Source: CAZGVW01 sp964529265 (GTDB lineage Bacteria; Planctomycetota; Phycisphaerae; Phycisphaerales; UBA1924). Taken from it: a stretch of 10,362 bases of DNA. The first letter of the stretch is position 1; each line of letters starts with the position of its first letter. Shown here piece by piece: positions 1 to 7,165 of the stretch. The stretch covers positions 1 through 10,362 of the forward strand of contig CAZGVW010000177.1 of the NCBI GenBank assembly GCA_964529265.1, written 5' to 3'. A model generated the notes under the pieces. That model saw nothing but the letters and a program-made list of their open reading frames with translations, had not been told where the DNA came from and did not search any database. The position numbers and the translations under genes were made by a program.

Positions 1-132
1 GCCTTCGCCGGCGTGACAGGCCTGCCGGTAGTAGGTGAGCATCTCGTCGCGGTAGCGGGCTCTGAACGCCGGCGGGTGCGCCAGTATCGCGAGCCGCAAC
101 AGACGCTCCCCGAATGCTCGGCGGCCGTTCAT
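1..132 (-). CDS. N-terminal fragment of an ADOP/MacB-like ABC transporter permease (runs off window)
   Basis: The first 44 codons of a minus-strand gene are visible, from the ATG at 130-132 to the window edge with no stop. The peptide begins MNGRRAFGERLLRLAILAHP and continues with a short FRARYRDEML segment. That pattern (a basic helix, then a hydrophobic stretch, then 'FRxRYxxEML') is typical of the N-terminal prefix of acidobacterial duplicated orphan permeases, before the first membrane helix. The start lies six bases after the stop of the PadR gene upstream, so the two should form one operon under PadR control. Only a weak GGAC precedes the ATG, so translation may depend on coupling to padR. 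No transmembrane or MacB periplasmic core region can be seen, so the permease assignment rests on the prefix and on the PadR neighbour. Confidence 0.7.
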   Translation of the reverse strand, partial: MNGRRAFGERLLRLAILAHPPAFRARYRDEMLTYYRQACHAGEG

Positions 133-138
133 GGTCCG

Positions 139-513
139 TCAGTGTTCGTCGGGTTCGAGTTCCAGCCGTCGAGCGGTTCGCAGCAGCGCCCGGAGCCGTC
201 GGGCTTCGAGCGCCGCTGTTCGGCGTCCCAATGCCGTGATCCGGTACTCGCGGCCGCGTCTGCCGTCCGGCACGCCCCTGGCGGGGACGCGCTCCACGAG
301 ACCAGCGTCGATCAGCCGATCGATGGCGGCGTACAGGTTGCCGGGCGCCAGGCTGATGCTGCCGGCGTCACGCTCGCCAATCCGCTGAGCGATGGCGTAG
401 CCGTGAAGGTCCTGATCGGCCAGCGCGAGCAGTATGGAGAAGGCCAGCGGCGTCAGCGGCAACAGCCTGGCCGGATCGGTTACGCGGCGCGGCAGGCCCC
501 GTCGCGGCGACAT
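139..513 (-). CDS. PadR family transcriptional regulator (pair 1)
   Basis: The 124-residue protein has the usual length and layout of the small (subfamily-2) PadR repressors. The winged-helix domain covers roughly residues 17-95: a helix with LTPLAFSILLAL, then 'DLHGYAIAQRI', the recognition-helix region 'APGNLYAAIDRLIDAGLVER', and the wing with 'GRRGREYRITALGRR'. A short basic and acidic C-terminal helix follows, probably for dimerisation. It likely represses its own promoter and the permease gene that starts six bases downstream. Upstream is a consensus-like promoter with a near-perfect inverted repeat in its spacer. The ATG at 511-513 lies seven bases after the -10 element, with no Shine-Dalgarno sequence, so the mRNA may be leaderless. 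The family call is secure. The effector and the permease substrate are unknown. Confidence 0.93.
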   Translation of the reverse strand: MSPRRGLPRRVTDPARLLPLTPLAFSILLALADQDLHGYAIAQRIGERDAGSISLAPGNLYAAIDRLIDAGLVERVPARGVPDGRRGREYRITALGRRTAALEARRLRALLRTARRLELEPDEH

Positions 514-520
514 GAGGGCG

Positions 521-549
521 ACGATATGCTGTTAAATAGCATGTGTCAA
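521..549 (-). promoter_or_regulatory. Promoter of padR 1 (-35 TTGACA, -10 TATCGT)
   Basis: Read on the minus strand, a perfect -35 hexamer TTGACA (544-549) is followed by a 17-base spacer and TATCGT (521-526, 4 of 6 matches to TATAAT). The start codon follows the -10 after seven bases, which places the expected +1 at or next to the A of the ATG. The spacing is ideal for a housekeeping sigma factor. The leaderless start is inferred from geometry alone. Confidence 0.7.
526..542. promoter_or_regulatory. Inverted repeat in the padR 1 promoter spacer, candidate PadR operator
   Basis: The 17-bp segment reads ATGCTGTTAAATAGCAT. Seven of its eight base pairs are symmetric about the central A at 534, with arms ATGCT and AGCAT. 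It fills the spacer between the -35 and -10 hexamers of the padR 1 promoter, so a bound dimer would block RNA polymerase. PadR proteins commonly bind AT-rich dyads containing ATG/CAT arms in their own promoters. That this PadR binds here is inferred. Confidence 0.65.
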
Positions 550-648
550 GGCGTCGATTTGGCCGATTCAGCGTCGAAGGCCAGTTGGCGAGCGGGACAC
601 CACGGTCGGTTCCTGAACTACCGCGAAGCCGTCCAGTCCAATAGGCAC

Positions 649-654
649 TATCAT
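649..654 (+). promoter_or_regulatory. Possible -10 element of the kinase gene
   Basis: TATCAT matches TATAAT at five of six positions and lies 16 bases before the kinase ATG. I see no convincing -35 hexamer 16-18 bases upstream. Only a weak purine run (GGCGGA, 659-664) could act as a ribosome site. The element is plausible but unproven. Confidence 0.28.
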
Positions 655-670
655 CTGCGGCGGACTCCCC

Positions 671-3352
671 ATGACGAACCTGACCGGAAGAACGCTGTCT
701 CACTACCACCTCGAGGCAAGGATCGGGGCCGGTGGGATGGGCGAGGTGTACCGCGGCTTCGACACGCGCCTCGACCGGCCCGTCGCGGTGAAGGTGCTCC
801 CGCCGGATTTGTTGCAGGACGACGATCGGCGGCGGCGGTTCACGCACGAGGCGAAGGCGGCCTCGGCGCTCAATCACCCGAACATCGTGACGATTTACGA
901 CGTCGGCTCCGAAGGCGACATCGACATCATCGTCATGGAGCACGTGGAGGGGAAGACGCTGCAGGAAGTGATCGGGCGCCGGCCGATGGCCATCGGCCCC
1001 CTGCTGCGGTGCGCCACGCAGATCGCTGACGCGCTGGCCGCGGCCCACGCGGCGGGCATCGTCCATCGCGATCTGAAACCGACCAACATTATGGTGACCG
1101 CCGATGGCCTGGTCAAAGTGCTCGATTTCGGGCTGGCCAAGCTGGCGACGACCGCCACGGCTGCGGACCAGCCAACGGCAACGCAGGCGCGGGATGGGTC
1201 GCCAACCAAACGCGGCACGGTCATCGGGACGGCCTCCTACATGTCGCCGGAACAGGCGGAGGGCAGGATCGTCGACGCGCGATCCGACATCTTCTCGCTG
1301 GGATCGGTGCTGTACGAGATGGCCACCGGCCGCCGCGCGTTCGAGGGGTCTACGACGGTGTCCACGATCGCGGCGGTGCTGCGCGACGAACCTCCCCGGA
1401 TCAGCACGATCACCGCTCCCTTGCCGCACGACCTCGAAGTCCTGATCAACCGCTGCCTGAAGAAGGACCCGAACCGGCGCGTCCAGCACATGGCGGACCT
1501 CAAGGTCGCGCTCGAAGAGTTGAAGGAGCAGTCCGACTCCGGGAAGTTGTTCATGGACGTGGCGGAACTCGTGCCGCCCAGGCGCCGGCCGCGCTGGGTC
1601 GTCGCGGCGGTCGCGCTTGCCGTCGTCGCCGTCGCCGGCGTGTCGGCGTGGCTCACCTGGGGCCGGACGCCGGCCGCGCCCGAGCGGCGGGCCCTCACGC
1701 GCGTGACCTTCGATACCGGTGTCGCGAGGTCCCCGGCCATCTCGCCCGACGGGAAGCTGATTGCATACGTGTCGGACCGAACGACGAGCAACACGAACCT
1801 CTGGATCCAGCAGGTCAGCGGCGGCCAGGCGGTCCAACTGACGCGCCACGAGGGCGGCGTCAGCAGTCCATCGTTCTCTCCCGACGGCACGCGCATCGCC
1901 TACGTCGGTTTACGGAACGACGTTGGCATCTACGTCGTTCCGACGATCGGCGGCGAGCCGAAGAAGATCGCGCCGCGCGGCGGCCTGCCGCGCTTCTCGC
2001 CGGACGGGTCGCGGATCGCCTACTACGCGGAGGACTCCGGATGGACACGCCTGTTCGTGATCGCGACCGACGGCGGCCAGCCGTCGAAGGTGACCGACGC
2101 GATCGTGGTCACGGGCAGTGTCTGGTCGCCGGACGGCAGACATCTGGTGGCCTACGGTCGTCCCGACACCGAGCCCGCCACGGAGGGGTCGGACTGGTAC
2201 GCGCTCCCGGTGGGAGGCGGCGAGATGGTCCGCACGGGCGTCACCGCGGCGCTGCGGGCGCAAGGCGTCCTGACGGAGAACGGGTTGCTGCGAGCGCCGG
2301 CGCACTGGTCACCTGGAGGGATCCTGTTCTCGGTATCAGCACGCGGCAGCCTCAACGTCTGGCGCATTCCGCTGGACGCCCGGACCTTCCAGCCCTCGGG
2401 TGCGGCCGAGCAGTTGACGTTCGGGACCGCGTACGAATTCAGTCCTACGCTGTCCTCTGATGGAAAGCTCGTCTTCGAGGTGCAGGACGTCATTGCCGAT
2501 TACTGGTCGTTGCCGGTTGACGCCAACCGGGGCCTGGTGACTGGCGAGCGAACGCAAATCATGAACAATTCGGCGAGCGACGGGCAGGCGCTGTCCGAGG
2601 ACGGCAGGACACTGCTGTTCTGTTCGCGGCGGGCCGGCAATTCCGACATCTGGAGCCGCGATCTCGCCACTGGGCGAGAGACCTCGGTCGTCGGGTCGCC
2701 GGCCGCGGAACATGTCCAGGCGGCGTCGGCCGATGCCTCGACGTTCGTGTACTTCGTCGACAACTACGTCGACAGCCCCGCGCAGTTGTTCCTGTGGACA
2801 TCGTCCGGGGCCGCACCACGAAAACTCTGCGACGGTTGCTACTTCAGGGGCCTGTCGCGGGACGGATCCAAGATGCTGTACACGACAATCGAGTACAGGG
2901 GTTTTCTTCTGATGGACACGGCGACAGGAGAGTCGTCGCCGTTCCTCTCACACGCGACCGAGAACTTCCCTGTTGCGGGCGAGTTCTCGCCAGATGGCCA
3001 GTCGGTGGTATTTGCTCACCAGCGCAAGTTGTGGGCCGCTCCGGTTGGCCCGCTGGTGGACGAGAAGGACTGGGCGCCCATTACCTCGCGCGAGGCTGCG
3101 TACCAGTGGCTGCGGTTCTCGCCGAACGGCGCGTACCTCTACTACGCGTCGAACGAGGACGGGCGCAACTGCATCTACGCCCAGCGAATGGGCGCCGCCG
3201 GGCAGCCATCGGGCCCCGCGACCGCGATCGCGCACCTGCACGAGGGCAACGCCCTGACGCATCCGCACGGCATGCGGGTCGCCGCCGACAAGATCGTCCT
3301 GCTCATGAACCAGGGCACGAACAACATCTGGATGACGCAGGTCGATCGGTAG
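671..3352 (+). CDS. Membrane-anchored Ser/Thr protein kinase with C-terminal TolB-like (PD40) beta-propeller
   Basis: This 893-residue protein is a Hanks-type kinase with all main catalytic motifs. They are a glycine loop GAGGMG (19-24), the VAVK lysine K41, a helix-C glutamate near E60, HRDLKPTN (132-139, catalytic D134), DFG (152-154), and GTASYMSPEQ (186-195) before a DARSDIFSLG segment. The kinase domain ends near residue 285. A single hydrophobic helix at about 309-330 follows a basic PPRRRPR stretch, so the kinase should be cytoplasmic and the rest periplasmic. Residues from about 345 to the end carry repeated 'SPDG' blades (near 358, 403, 443 and 486, with degenerate ones near 597, 641, 773 and 818), typical of WD40-like PD40/TolB propellers. 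The propeller is probably a sensor or docking domain. The ATG fits the usual short lead into the glycine loop. This architecture is common in Acidobacteriota. Substrate and signal are unknown. Confidence 0.95.
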   Translation: MTNLTGRTLSHYHLEARIGAGGMGEVYRGFDTRLDRPVAVKVLPPDLLQDDDRRRRFTHEAKAASALNHPNIVTIYDVGSEGDIDIIVMEHVEGKTLQEVIGRRPMAIGPLLRCATQIADALAAAHAAGIVHRDLKPTNIMVTADGLVKVLDFGLAKLATTATAADQPTATQARDGSPTKRGTVIGTASYMSPEQAEGRIVDARSDIFSLGSVLYEMATGRRAFEGSTTVSTIAAVLRDEPPRISTITAPLPHDLEVLINRCLKKDPNRRVQHMADLKVALEELKEQSDSGKLFMDVAELVPPRRRPRWVVAAVALAVVAVAGVSAWLTWGRTPAAPERRALTRVTFDTGVARSPAISPDGKLIAYVSDRTTSNTNLWIQQVSGGQAVQLTRHEGGVSSPSFSPDGTRIAYVGLRNDVGIYVVPTIGGEPKKIAPRGGLPRFSPDGSRIAYYAEDSGWTRLFVIATDGGQPSKVTDAIVVTGSVWSPDGRHLVAYGRPDTEPATEGSDWYALPVGGGEMVRTGVTAALRAQGVLTENGLLRAPAHWSPGGILFSVSARGSLNVWRIPLDARTFQPSGAAEQLTFGTAYEFSPTLSSDGKLVFEVQDVIADYWSLPVDANRGLVTGERTQIMNNSASDGQALSEDGRTLLFCSRRAGNSDIWSRDLATGRETSVVGSPAAEHVQAASADASTFVYFVDNYVDSPAQLFLWTSSGAAPRKLCDGCYFRGLSRDGSKMLYTTIEYRGFLLMDTATGESSPFLSHATENFPVAGEFSPDGQSVVFAHQRKLWAAPVGPLVDEKDWAPITSREAAYQWLRFSPNGAYLYYASNEDGRNCIYAQRMGAAGQPSGPATAIAHLHEGNALTHPHGMRVAADKIVLLMNQGTNNIWMTQVDR

Positions 3353-3374
3353 CGCGGACTTCGCCTGCTCCGCG
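3353..3374 (+). terminator. GC-rich hairpin right after the kinase stop codon
   Basis: The arms CGCGGA (3353-3358) and TCCGCG (3369-3374) pair perfectly across a 10-base loop, starting at the first base after the kinase TAG. No T-run follows, so this is not a standard intrinsic terminator. In such GC-rich DNA a six-base stem may be chance. Confidence 0.2.
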
Positions 3375-3490
3375 GAGAGCGCGGTCAGATGCACGCCTAT
3401 CTCCGAGTCCTCGATGGGCCGAGAGCGCCAGGCCTCTTCGACCTGAAGCTTGCCGCACCATGGCTTCAATTGCACTCCAACACGGCCGCG

Positions 3491-3496
3491 TACAAT
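3491..3496 (+). promoter_or_regulatory. -10 element of the DUF885 peptidase gene (TACAAT)
   Basis: TACAAT matches TATAAT at five of six positions and ends seven bases before the ATG at 3504. The expected +1 therefore falls at about the start codon. A weak TTGCAC (3470-3475) lies 15 bases upstream, and no better -35 is visible. No Shine-Dalgarno sequence precedes the ATG. The element decides the start at 3504 over a longer in-frame reading from 3450, because an mRNA from this promoter would not contain the earlier ATG. Confidence 0.6.
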
Positions 3497-3503
3497 CTCT
3501 CGT

Positions 3504-5366
3504 ATGCCCATGTATCGCCTTACGAACGTCCTGCTACCGGCCGTGGTCGCCGGTGTGGCTCTCGCCTCATTGGCTTCGCCGCTCGCGCAGGCGCCTGCGG
3601 CATCCGCGCAGGCCGCCACGGACGAGACCACCCGGATCAATGCCTGGTTCGAGAAGAAGTTTGAAGAGCAGCTCGCCTTCAGCCCGATTCAGCAGACGTT
3701 CCTCGGCCGCAAGTCGGATGCGATCGACGACATGTCGCTGGCGGCGCAGGACCGAATCCTCGCGTGGCGGCGCGCGTCGGTCGCCGAGCTGCGCCGGACC
3801 TTCGATCGGGCGAAGCTGACGCCCGAAGCGCAGACGTCGTACGACGTCTGGCTCTACCAGCTCGAGCAGGCCGAGGCGGCCGTGCCATTTCGCACCAACC
3901 GCTACCTCTTCGAGCAGATGACCGCAATCCACGCGTTCTTTCCGCAGCTCCTCATCGCGTTTCACCCGGTGGAAGCGCCGGCCGACATGGACGCCTACAT
4001 CAACCGGATTCGCGAGGCAGGGCGCGCGCTCCGTCAGCTGATCGAGGTCTCGAAACGGAACGCCACGGAAGGCATCCGCCCGCCGCGGTTCGCCTTCGAC
4101 TACGTCATCGACGAGTCCACGAAGATCGTGACCGGTGCGCCTTTCGACGAGTCGGGCGCGGACAGCGCGGTGTGGGCCGACGCGAAGGCGAAGATTGCGA
4201 TCCTTCAGAAGAACGGCGCGATCGATCAGGCTCGCGCGACGAAGCTGCTGGACGAGGCGCGCGCCGCGCTGACCGGCCCCTTCCGCGGCGCGTATCTCGA
4301 CCACATCGCCTGGCAAAAGGACGATCGCCTCGAGGCGCCGGAGAACGCGTCGGGCGTGTCCGCGCTGCCCCGTGGTGCCGCGTTCTACAACGAGCGGCTG
4401 GCCAACCAGACGACCACGACGATGACCGCCGAGGAGATCCACCGCGTGGGCCTTGCCGAAGTGGCCCGGCTCCGTCAGGAGATGGACGCGATCCGGAAGG
4501 AAGTCGGCTTCACCGGCGATCTCAGGGCTTTTTTCGCCGAACTGCGCGACAACAAGGACGACCCGCGGTATTACTACCCGGACACGGACGAAGGGCGTCA
4601 CGCGTATCTTCGTGACGCGACAGCCGCCATCGACAAGATCAAGGCCGTGCTGCCGCAGCACTTCGGGCTTCTCCCGAAAGCCGACGTCGTCGTCAAGCGC
4701 GTCGAGCCGTTCCGCGAGCAGCCCGGCGCCGCGCAGCATTACTTCCCAAGCACGCCGGACGGCGCCCGGCCGGGGATCTATTACGCGCATCTCTCCGACA
4801 TGAAGGCCATGCCGAAGTCCGAGCTCGAGGTCGTCGCGTACCACGAGGGCCTGCCGGGCCATCACATGCAGATCGCGATCGCTCAGGAGCTGACGGGCGT
4901 GCCGACGTTCCGCCGGCAGGCGCGGTTCACGGCCTACTCGGAAGGCTGGGGCCTGTACGCGGAGTGGCTGGCGCGCGAGATGCCCGGCACCTACGAAGAT
5001 CCGTACTCGCGTTTTGGCCGTCTGGGCTCCGAGATCTGGCGTGCGATCCGCCTGGTCGTCGACACCGGTCTGCACGCCAAGGGGTGGTCGCAGCAGCAGG
5101 CGGTGGACTACTTCCTCGAGAACTCCGCGACGACCGAGGCGCAGGCGCAGTCGGAAGTGCGACGCTATCTCGTGCTGCCGGGGCAGGCGACGAGCTACAA
5201 GATCGGGATGTTGAAGATCCAGGAGCTGCGGCGCAAGGCGGAAACCGCGCTCGGCGACCGCTTCGACATCCGCGCGTTCCACGACACGATCCTCGGCGGC
5301 GGCGCGCTGCCGCTCACGATCCTCGAGGAGCGTGTGGATCGCTCGATTGCCTCAGTGCCCCGATAG
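3504..5366 (+). CDS. Secreted DUF885-family zinc metallopeptidase-like protein
   Basis: The 620-residue product is of usual length for DUF885 proteins. Residues 1-37 form a signal peptide: short basic start, hydrophobic core LLPAVVAGVALASLAS, and AxA sites near 28-37. The mature protein should be periplasmic or exported; there is no lipobox cysteine. The gluzincin-like metal site is plain. It has HEGLPGHHM at 447-455 (the HExxxGHH form of this family, catalytic E448) and SEGWGLYAE at 479-487, where E480 is the probable third ligand. The remainder is helix-rich, as in known DUF885 structures. The family is thought to be peptidases, but few members have a tested substrate. An in-frame ATG at 3450 would add 18 residues ahead of the signal peptide; I rejected it because of the -10 at 3491-3496. 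ATG 3510 is a minor alternative. The gene appears monocistronic and converges with the broken permease. Confidence 0.93.
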   Translation: MPMYRLTNVLLPAVVAGVALASLASPLAQAPAASAQAATDETTRINAWFEKKFEEQLAFSPIQQTFLGRKSDAIDDMSLAAQDRILAWRRASVAELRRTFDRAKLTPEAQTSYDVWLYQLEQAEAAVPFRTNRYLFEQMTAIHAFFPQLLIAFHPVEAPADMDAYINRIREAGRALRQLIEVSKRNATEGIRPPRFAFDYVIDESTKIVTGAPFDESGADSAVWADAKAKIAILQKNGAIDQARATKLLDEARAALTGPFRGAYLDHIAWQKDDRLEAPENASGVSALPRGAAFYNERLANQTTTTMTAEEIHRVGLAEVARLRQEMDAIRKEVGFTGDLRAFFAELRDNKDDPRYYYPDTDEGRHAYLRDATAAIDKIKAVLPQHFGLLPKADVVVKRVEPFREQPGAAQHYFPSTPDGARPGIYYAHLSDMKAMPKSELEVVAYHEGLPGHHMQIAIAQELTGVPTFRRQARFTAYSEGWGLYAEWLAREMPGTYEDPYSRFGRLGSEIWRAIRLVVDTGLHAKGWSQQQAVDYFLENSATTEAQAQSEVRRYLVLPGQATSYKIGMLKIQELRRKAETALGDRFDIRAFHDTILGGGALPLTILEERVDRSIASVPR

Positions 5367-5390
5367 CGCGTCTCTCCCGCGGTTCGAGGT

Positions 5391-5417
5391 GGTCTCACCG
5401 CTCCAGCCGCTCGACGA
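5391..5417. repeat. Left copy of a 27-bp repeat shared with 10336-10362
   Basis: Bases 5391-5417 match 10336-10362 at 25 of 27 positions in the same orientation. The right copy is cut by the window edge, so the true repeat may be longer. Read on the minus strand both encode VERLER and a TGA stop. The two differences fall at third codon positions and are synonymous (GAG/GAA and CGG/CGA). The segment is therefore probably a shared coding tail rather than a non-coding repeat. Confidence 0.7.
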
Positions 5418-5481
5418 CGCTTCGGTAGTACGCGAGCTCGCTCATCTGATCGGCCGTCGGCCGGCCGGTCGTGTGCGCGCT
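5395..5481 (-). pseudogene. Remnant C-terminal tail of an unidentified gene
   Basis: Downstream of the broken permease, the minus strand stays open in the permease frame from the codon after its TGA (5482-5484) to a TGA at 5395-5397, giving 28 codons. The end of the peptide reads MSELAYYRSVVERLER. Its last six residues and stop recur at the right window edge, with only synonymous changes. I do not recognise the family. There is no start codon with a ribosome site; the only ATG (5443-5445) would give 16 residues. The best reading is the surviving 3' end of a gene whose body has been lost, perhaps with the deletions that broke the permease. A short functional peptide is less likely. Confidence 0.45.
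5448..5470. terminator. Strong GC hairpin between convergent genes, possible bidirectional terminator
   Basis: The arms 5448-5456 (GATCGGCCG) and 5462-5470 (CGGCCGGTC) form a nine-base-pair stem with one G-U pair and a five-base loop. The hairpin lies 81 bases after the peptidase stop and 11 bases after the permease stop on the other strand, where convergent transcripts would end. No T-tract flanks it on either side. It also lies within the gene-tail remnant, so it could simply be GC-rich coding sequence. Confidence 0.3.
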
Positions 5482-6812
5482 TCAGCCGTCGCCGCGCAGC
5501 GCCTCGACCGGTGAGATCCGTAGGGCCCGCCGCGTCGGCACGAAGCAGGCCGCCAGTGCGACGAGCAGCATGATGCCGATGCCCTGGGCGAGGGCCAGCG
5601 CGATGGCGAGCCACGCGGATGGCGCAGACGTTGACTGTTCCTGCATCTCGAAGAAGACGCTGCCGGCGAGGGGCAGGCCGAGCGCGACGCCAATGGCGAT
5701 CTGGATGAGCGCCCGCCGCGCGACCTGCAGGGCGATGCTGCGGCGATCGGCGCCTAGCGCGATGCGGATCCCAATCTCGCGCCGGCGCTCTGCAATCGTG
5801 AACGACATGATGGCGTAACACGACCTCAGGGGTGAGGCGGCTGTAGATGTCTGGCGGTTCGGCGACGAGCGTGGCATGCACTGTGGAGAGTTCGGACTGT
5901 GCGGCGTCTGGCGAGACACCGTCGGCGAGCCGGCCGAAGACGTTGACCGGGCGCCCTTCGCGCGGCATCGATCCACGCTGCTCGCGCAGCGGGAGCCAGA
6001 TCTGCTGATTCCAAGGGAACTGGAACGCTTCCGGCATGACCCCGACGACATCGTGCGGGACGCCGCCAATGCGTATCGTCGTGCCCATCAAATCTGCGGC
6101 CGATGTGCCCAGCGACCGTGCCAAGCTTTCACTGATGACCACAACATCCGGGCCGCCCGGGCGCTCGTCTTCAGGGCGAAGCACGCGGCCGCGGATCGGC
6201 GGAACGGCGAGCATGGTAAACGTCGATGCGGTCACCTCTGCGCCCGGCACCGTCAATTCGGTGCCCGCGACCGCCGCGCCAGCGTGCGTGATCTCGACGT
6301 TGTGCATGCCTCTCCGCGATGCGTCGATCGATTCGAAGCTCGTGAGCGACGCCCGCCAGCGCTCCGCGTCGTCGAACGTCGTTGACGTCGGCTCCATCTG
6401 ACCGAGGTCCCAGTGCCTGCGCATGCGGATGCGGCCGTGCGGGTCTTCCGGCAGGTTCGCCTGCAGCACATCGACCGCGTGCATCGGCGCCAGCCCGACG
6501 GGTATGCCAATGGCCAGTGCAAAGGTGGCGACAAGCGTCAGTGCCGGGGACTTCACGAGCATGCGCACGCCGAGCTTCAAATCGATCCACGAGAACCGCA
6601 CGCTGACACCACGCAGTCGGGCGGAGATCACGCTGACGGCGGAGGCCAGAGCGTTGGCGGCATAGCGCCGCTGCGCGTGAGTCGGGAAGCCCCGTCTCGA
6701 TGTCGCGATCGAACGCGTCATCGAGATCGGTCAACACGTACGGCGCTTCAGGACCGCGAATGAGAAGACGCGCGATGGCGCGGAGCAGGAGCGTCGGACG
6801 TGGGTCGCTCAT
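5482..6812 (-). pseudogene. Broken ADOP permease (pair 2): early frameshift plus large internal deletion
   Basis: The gene starts at the ATG at 6810-6812, overlapping the padR 2 stop as ATGA. Three reading frames are needed to follow it. The first gives a permease prefix (MSDPRPTLLLRAIARLL to DRDIETGLP). Near 6684-6693, in a GGGGCTTCCC run, one extra base shifts it; dropping that base restores ...QRRYAANALASAVSV, then SWIDLKLGVRMLVKSPALTL (first membrane helix) and a MacB-like periplasmic core down to about 5825. At about 5816-5824 the frame shifts again and the sequence jumps to the last FtsX segment: YAIMSFTIAERRREIGIRIALGA, two more helices and PTRRALRISPVEALRGDG, ending at the TGA at 5482-5484. 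The first FtsX domain and second periplasmic core are missing, roughly 350-450 codons compared with a full ADOP. The product cannot be a working permease. The early frameshift might be a sequencing error; the deletion cannot be explained that way. Confidence 0.87.
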
Positions 6813-7147
6813 GGCTCGTCCTCCGCCAGCCGGGTCACCTTCGCGGTGAGGCCGCCGGCGATTGCGCGAATCGTGGCGTAGCTGGTTTTCAGCGCCCGCG
6901 CGCCCGCGGGCGTAATCGCGTAGTACTTCCGCGGGCGGCCCGCGCGGCCGGAGGTGGGCTCGCCGAGACGCCACGTCACGAGCTTTCGCTCGGCGAGACG
7001 ACCGAGGGTCGTATTGATCGCACCCGACGAGACCACACGCCCGGTCCGTTGTTCGATCGCCTCGCGAATCGTGCCTCCGTAGGCGTCATCGCCGAGCCTG
7101 ACGACGGAAAAGAGAATCAGTTGCTCGAATTCACCCAGATAGCCCAC
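6809..7147 (-). CDS. PadR family transcriptional regulator (pair 2)
   Basis: The 112-residue protein is a compact PadR winged-helix repressor. Visible parts are helix 1 (EFEQLILFSVVRL, about 6-18), 'DAYGGTIREAIEQRTG', the recognition region 'SSGAINTTLGRLAERKLV', the wing 'GRAGRPRKYYAITPAGARAL' and a short C-terminal dimerisation helix. Translation starts at a GTG (7145-7147) with a good GAGGAG site five bases upstream, unlike the leaderless-looking starts nearby. Its TGA overlaps the ATG of the downstream permease (ATGA), so the two genes were translationally coupled, but that permease is now a pseudogene. The regulator shows no damage, so it may still be selected, perhaps for other targets, or the permease loss may be recent. 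A strong dyad in the upstream region is the likely operator. Confidence 0.93.
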   Translation of the reverse strand: MGYLGEFEQLILFSVVRLGDDAYGGTIREAIEQRTGRVVSSGAINTTLGRLAERKLVTWRLGEPTSGRAGRPRKYYAITPAGARALKTSYATIRAIAGGLTAKVTRLAEDEP

Positions 7148-7152
7148 GGCCG

Positions 7153-7158
7153 CTCCTC
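7153..7158 (-). promoter_or_regulatory. Ribosome binding site of padR 2 (GAGGAG)
   Basis: On the minus strand GAGGAG lies five bases before the GTG at 7145-7147. This supports the GTG start and shows that this gene has a short 5' leader, in contrast to padR 1, padR 3 and the peptidase gene. Confidence 0.75.
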
Positions 7159-7165
7159 GGGACTT

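Noticed and set aside
368..1849. A 493-codon minus-strand open frame opposite the kinase
   Set aside because: It overlaps PadR 1 and the kinase, both with clear motifs, and shows no recognisable domain. It is a shadow frame.
3389..3490. A possible short gene between the kinase and the peptidase
   Set aside because: Neither strand gives a start with a ribosome site or a recognisable peptide; open frames here only join the flanking genes out of frame.
3450..3503. An upstream in-frame ATG that would extend the peptidase by 18 residues
   Set aside because: The extension lies before and across the TACAAT -10 box and would bury the signal peptide behind a polar, cysteine-containing stretch. ATG 3504 fits both promoter and signal peptide.
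3567..5282. A 571-codon minus-strand open frame opposite the DUF885 gene
   Set aside because: It is rich in R, D, V and H and lacks any motif. The plus strand has a complete metal site and signal peptide. High GC leaves the antisense frame open.
5195..6721. A 508-codon minus-strand open frame that could be called as one gene
   Set aside because: Only its middle part (about 6700-5825) reads as permease. Beyond that it is out of frame with the true C-terminus and runs antisense into the end of the peptidase gene with arginine-rich, family-less sequence.
5482..6812. A mobile element insertion as the cause of the broken permease
   Set aside because: Sequence on both sides of the junction at about 5820 is permease. 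No transposase, terminal inverted repeats or target duplication is visible, so a simple deletion explains it better.
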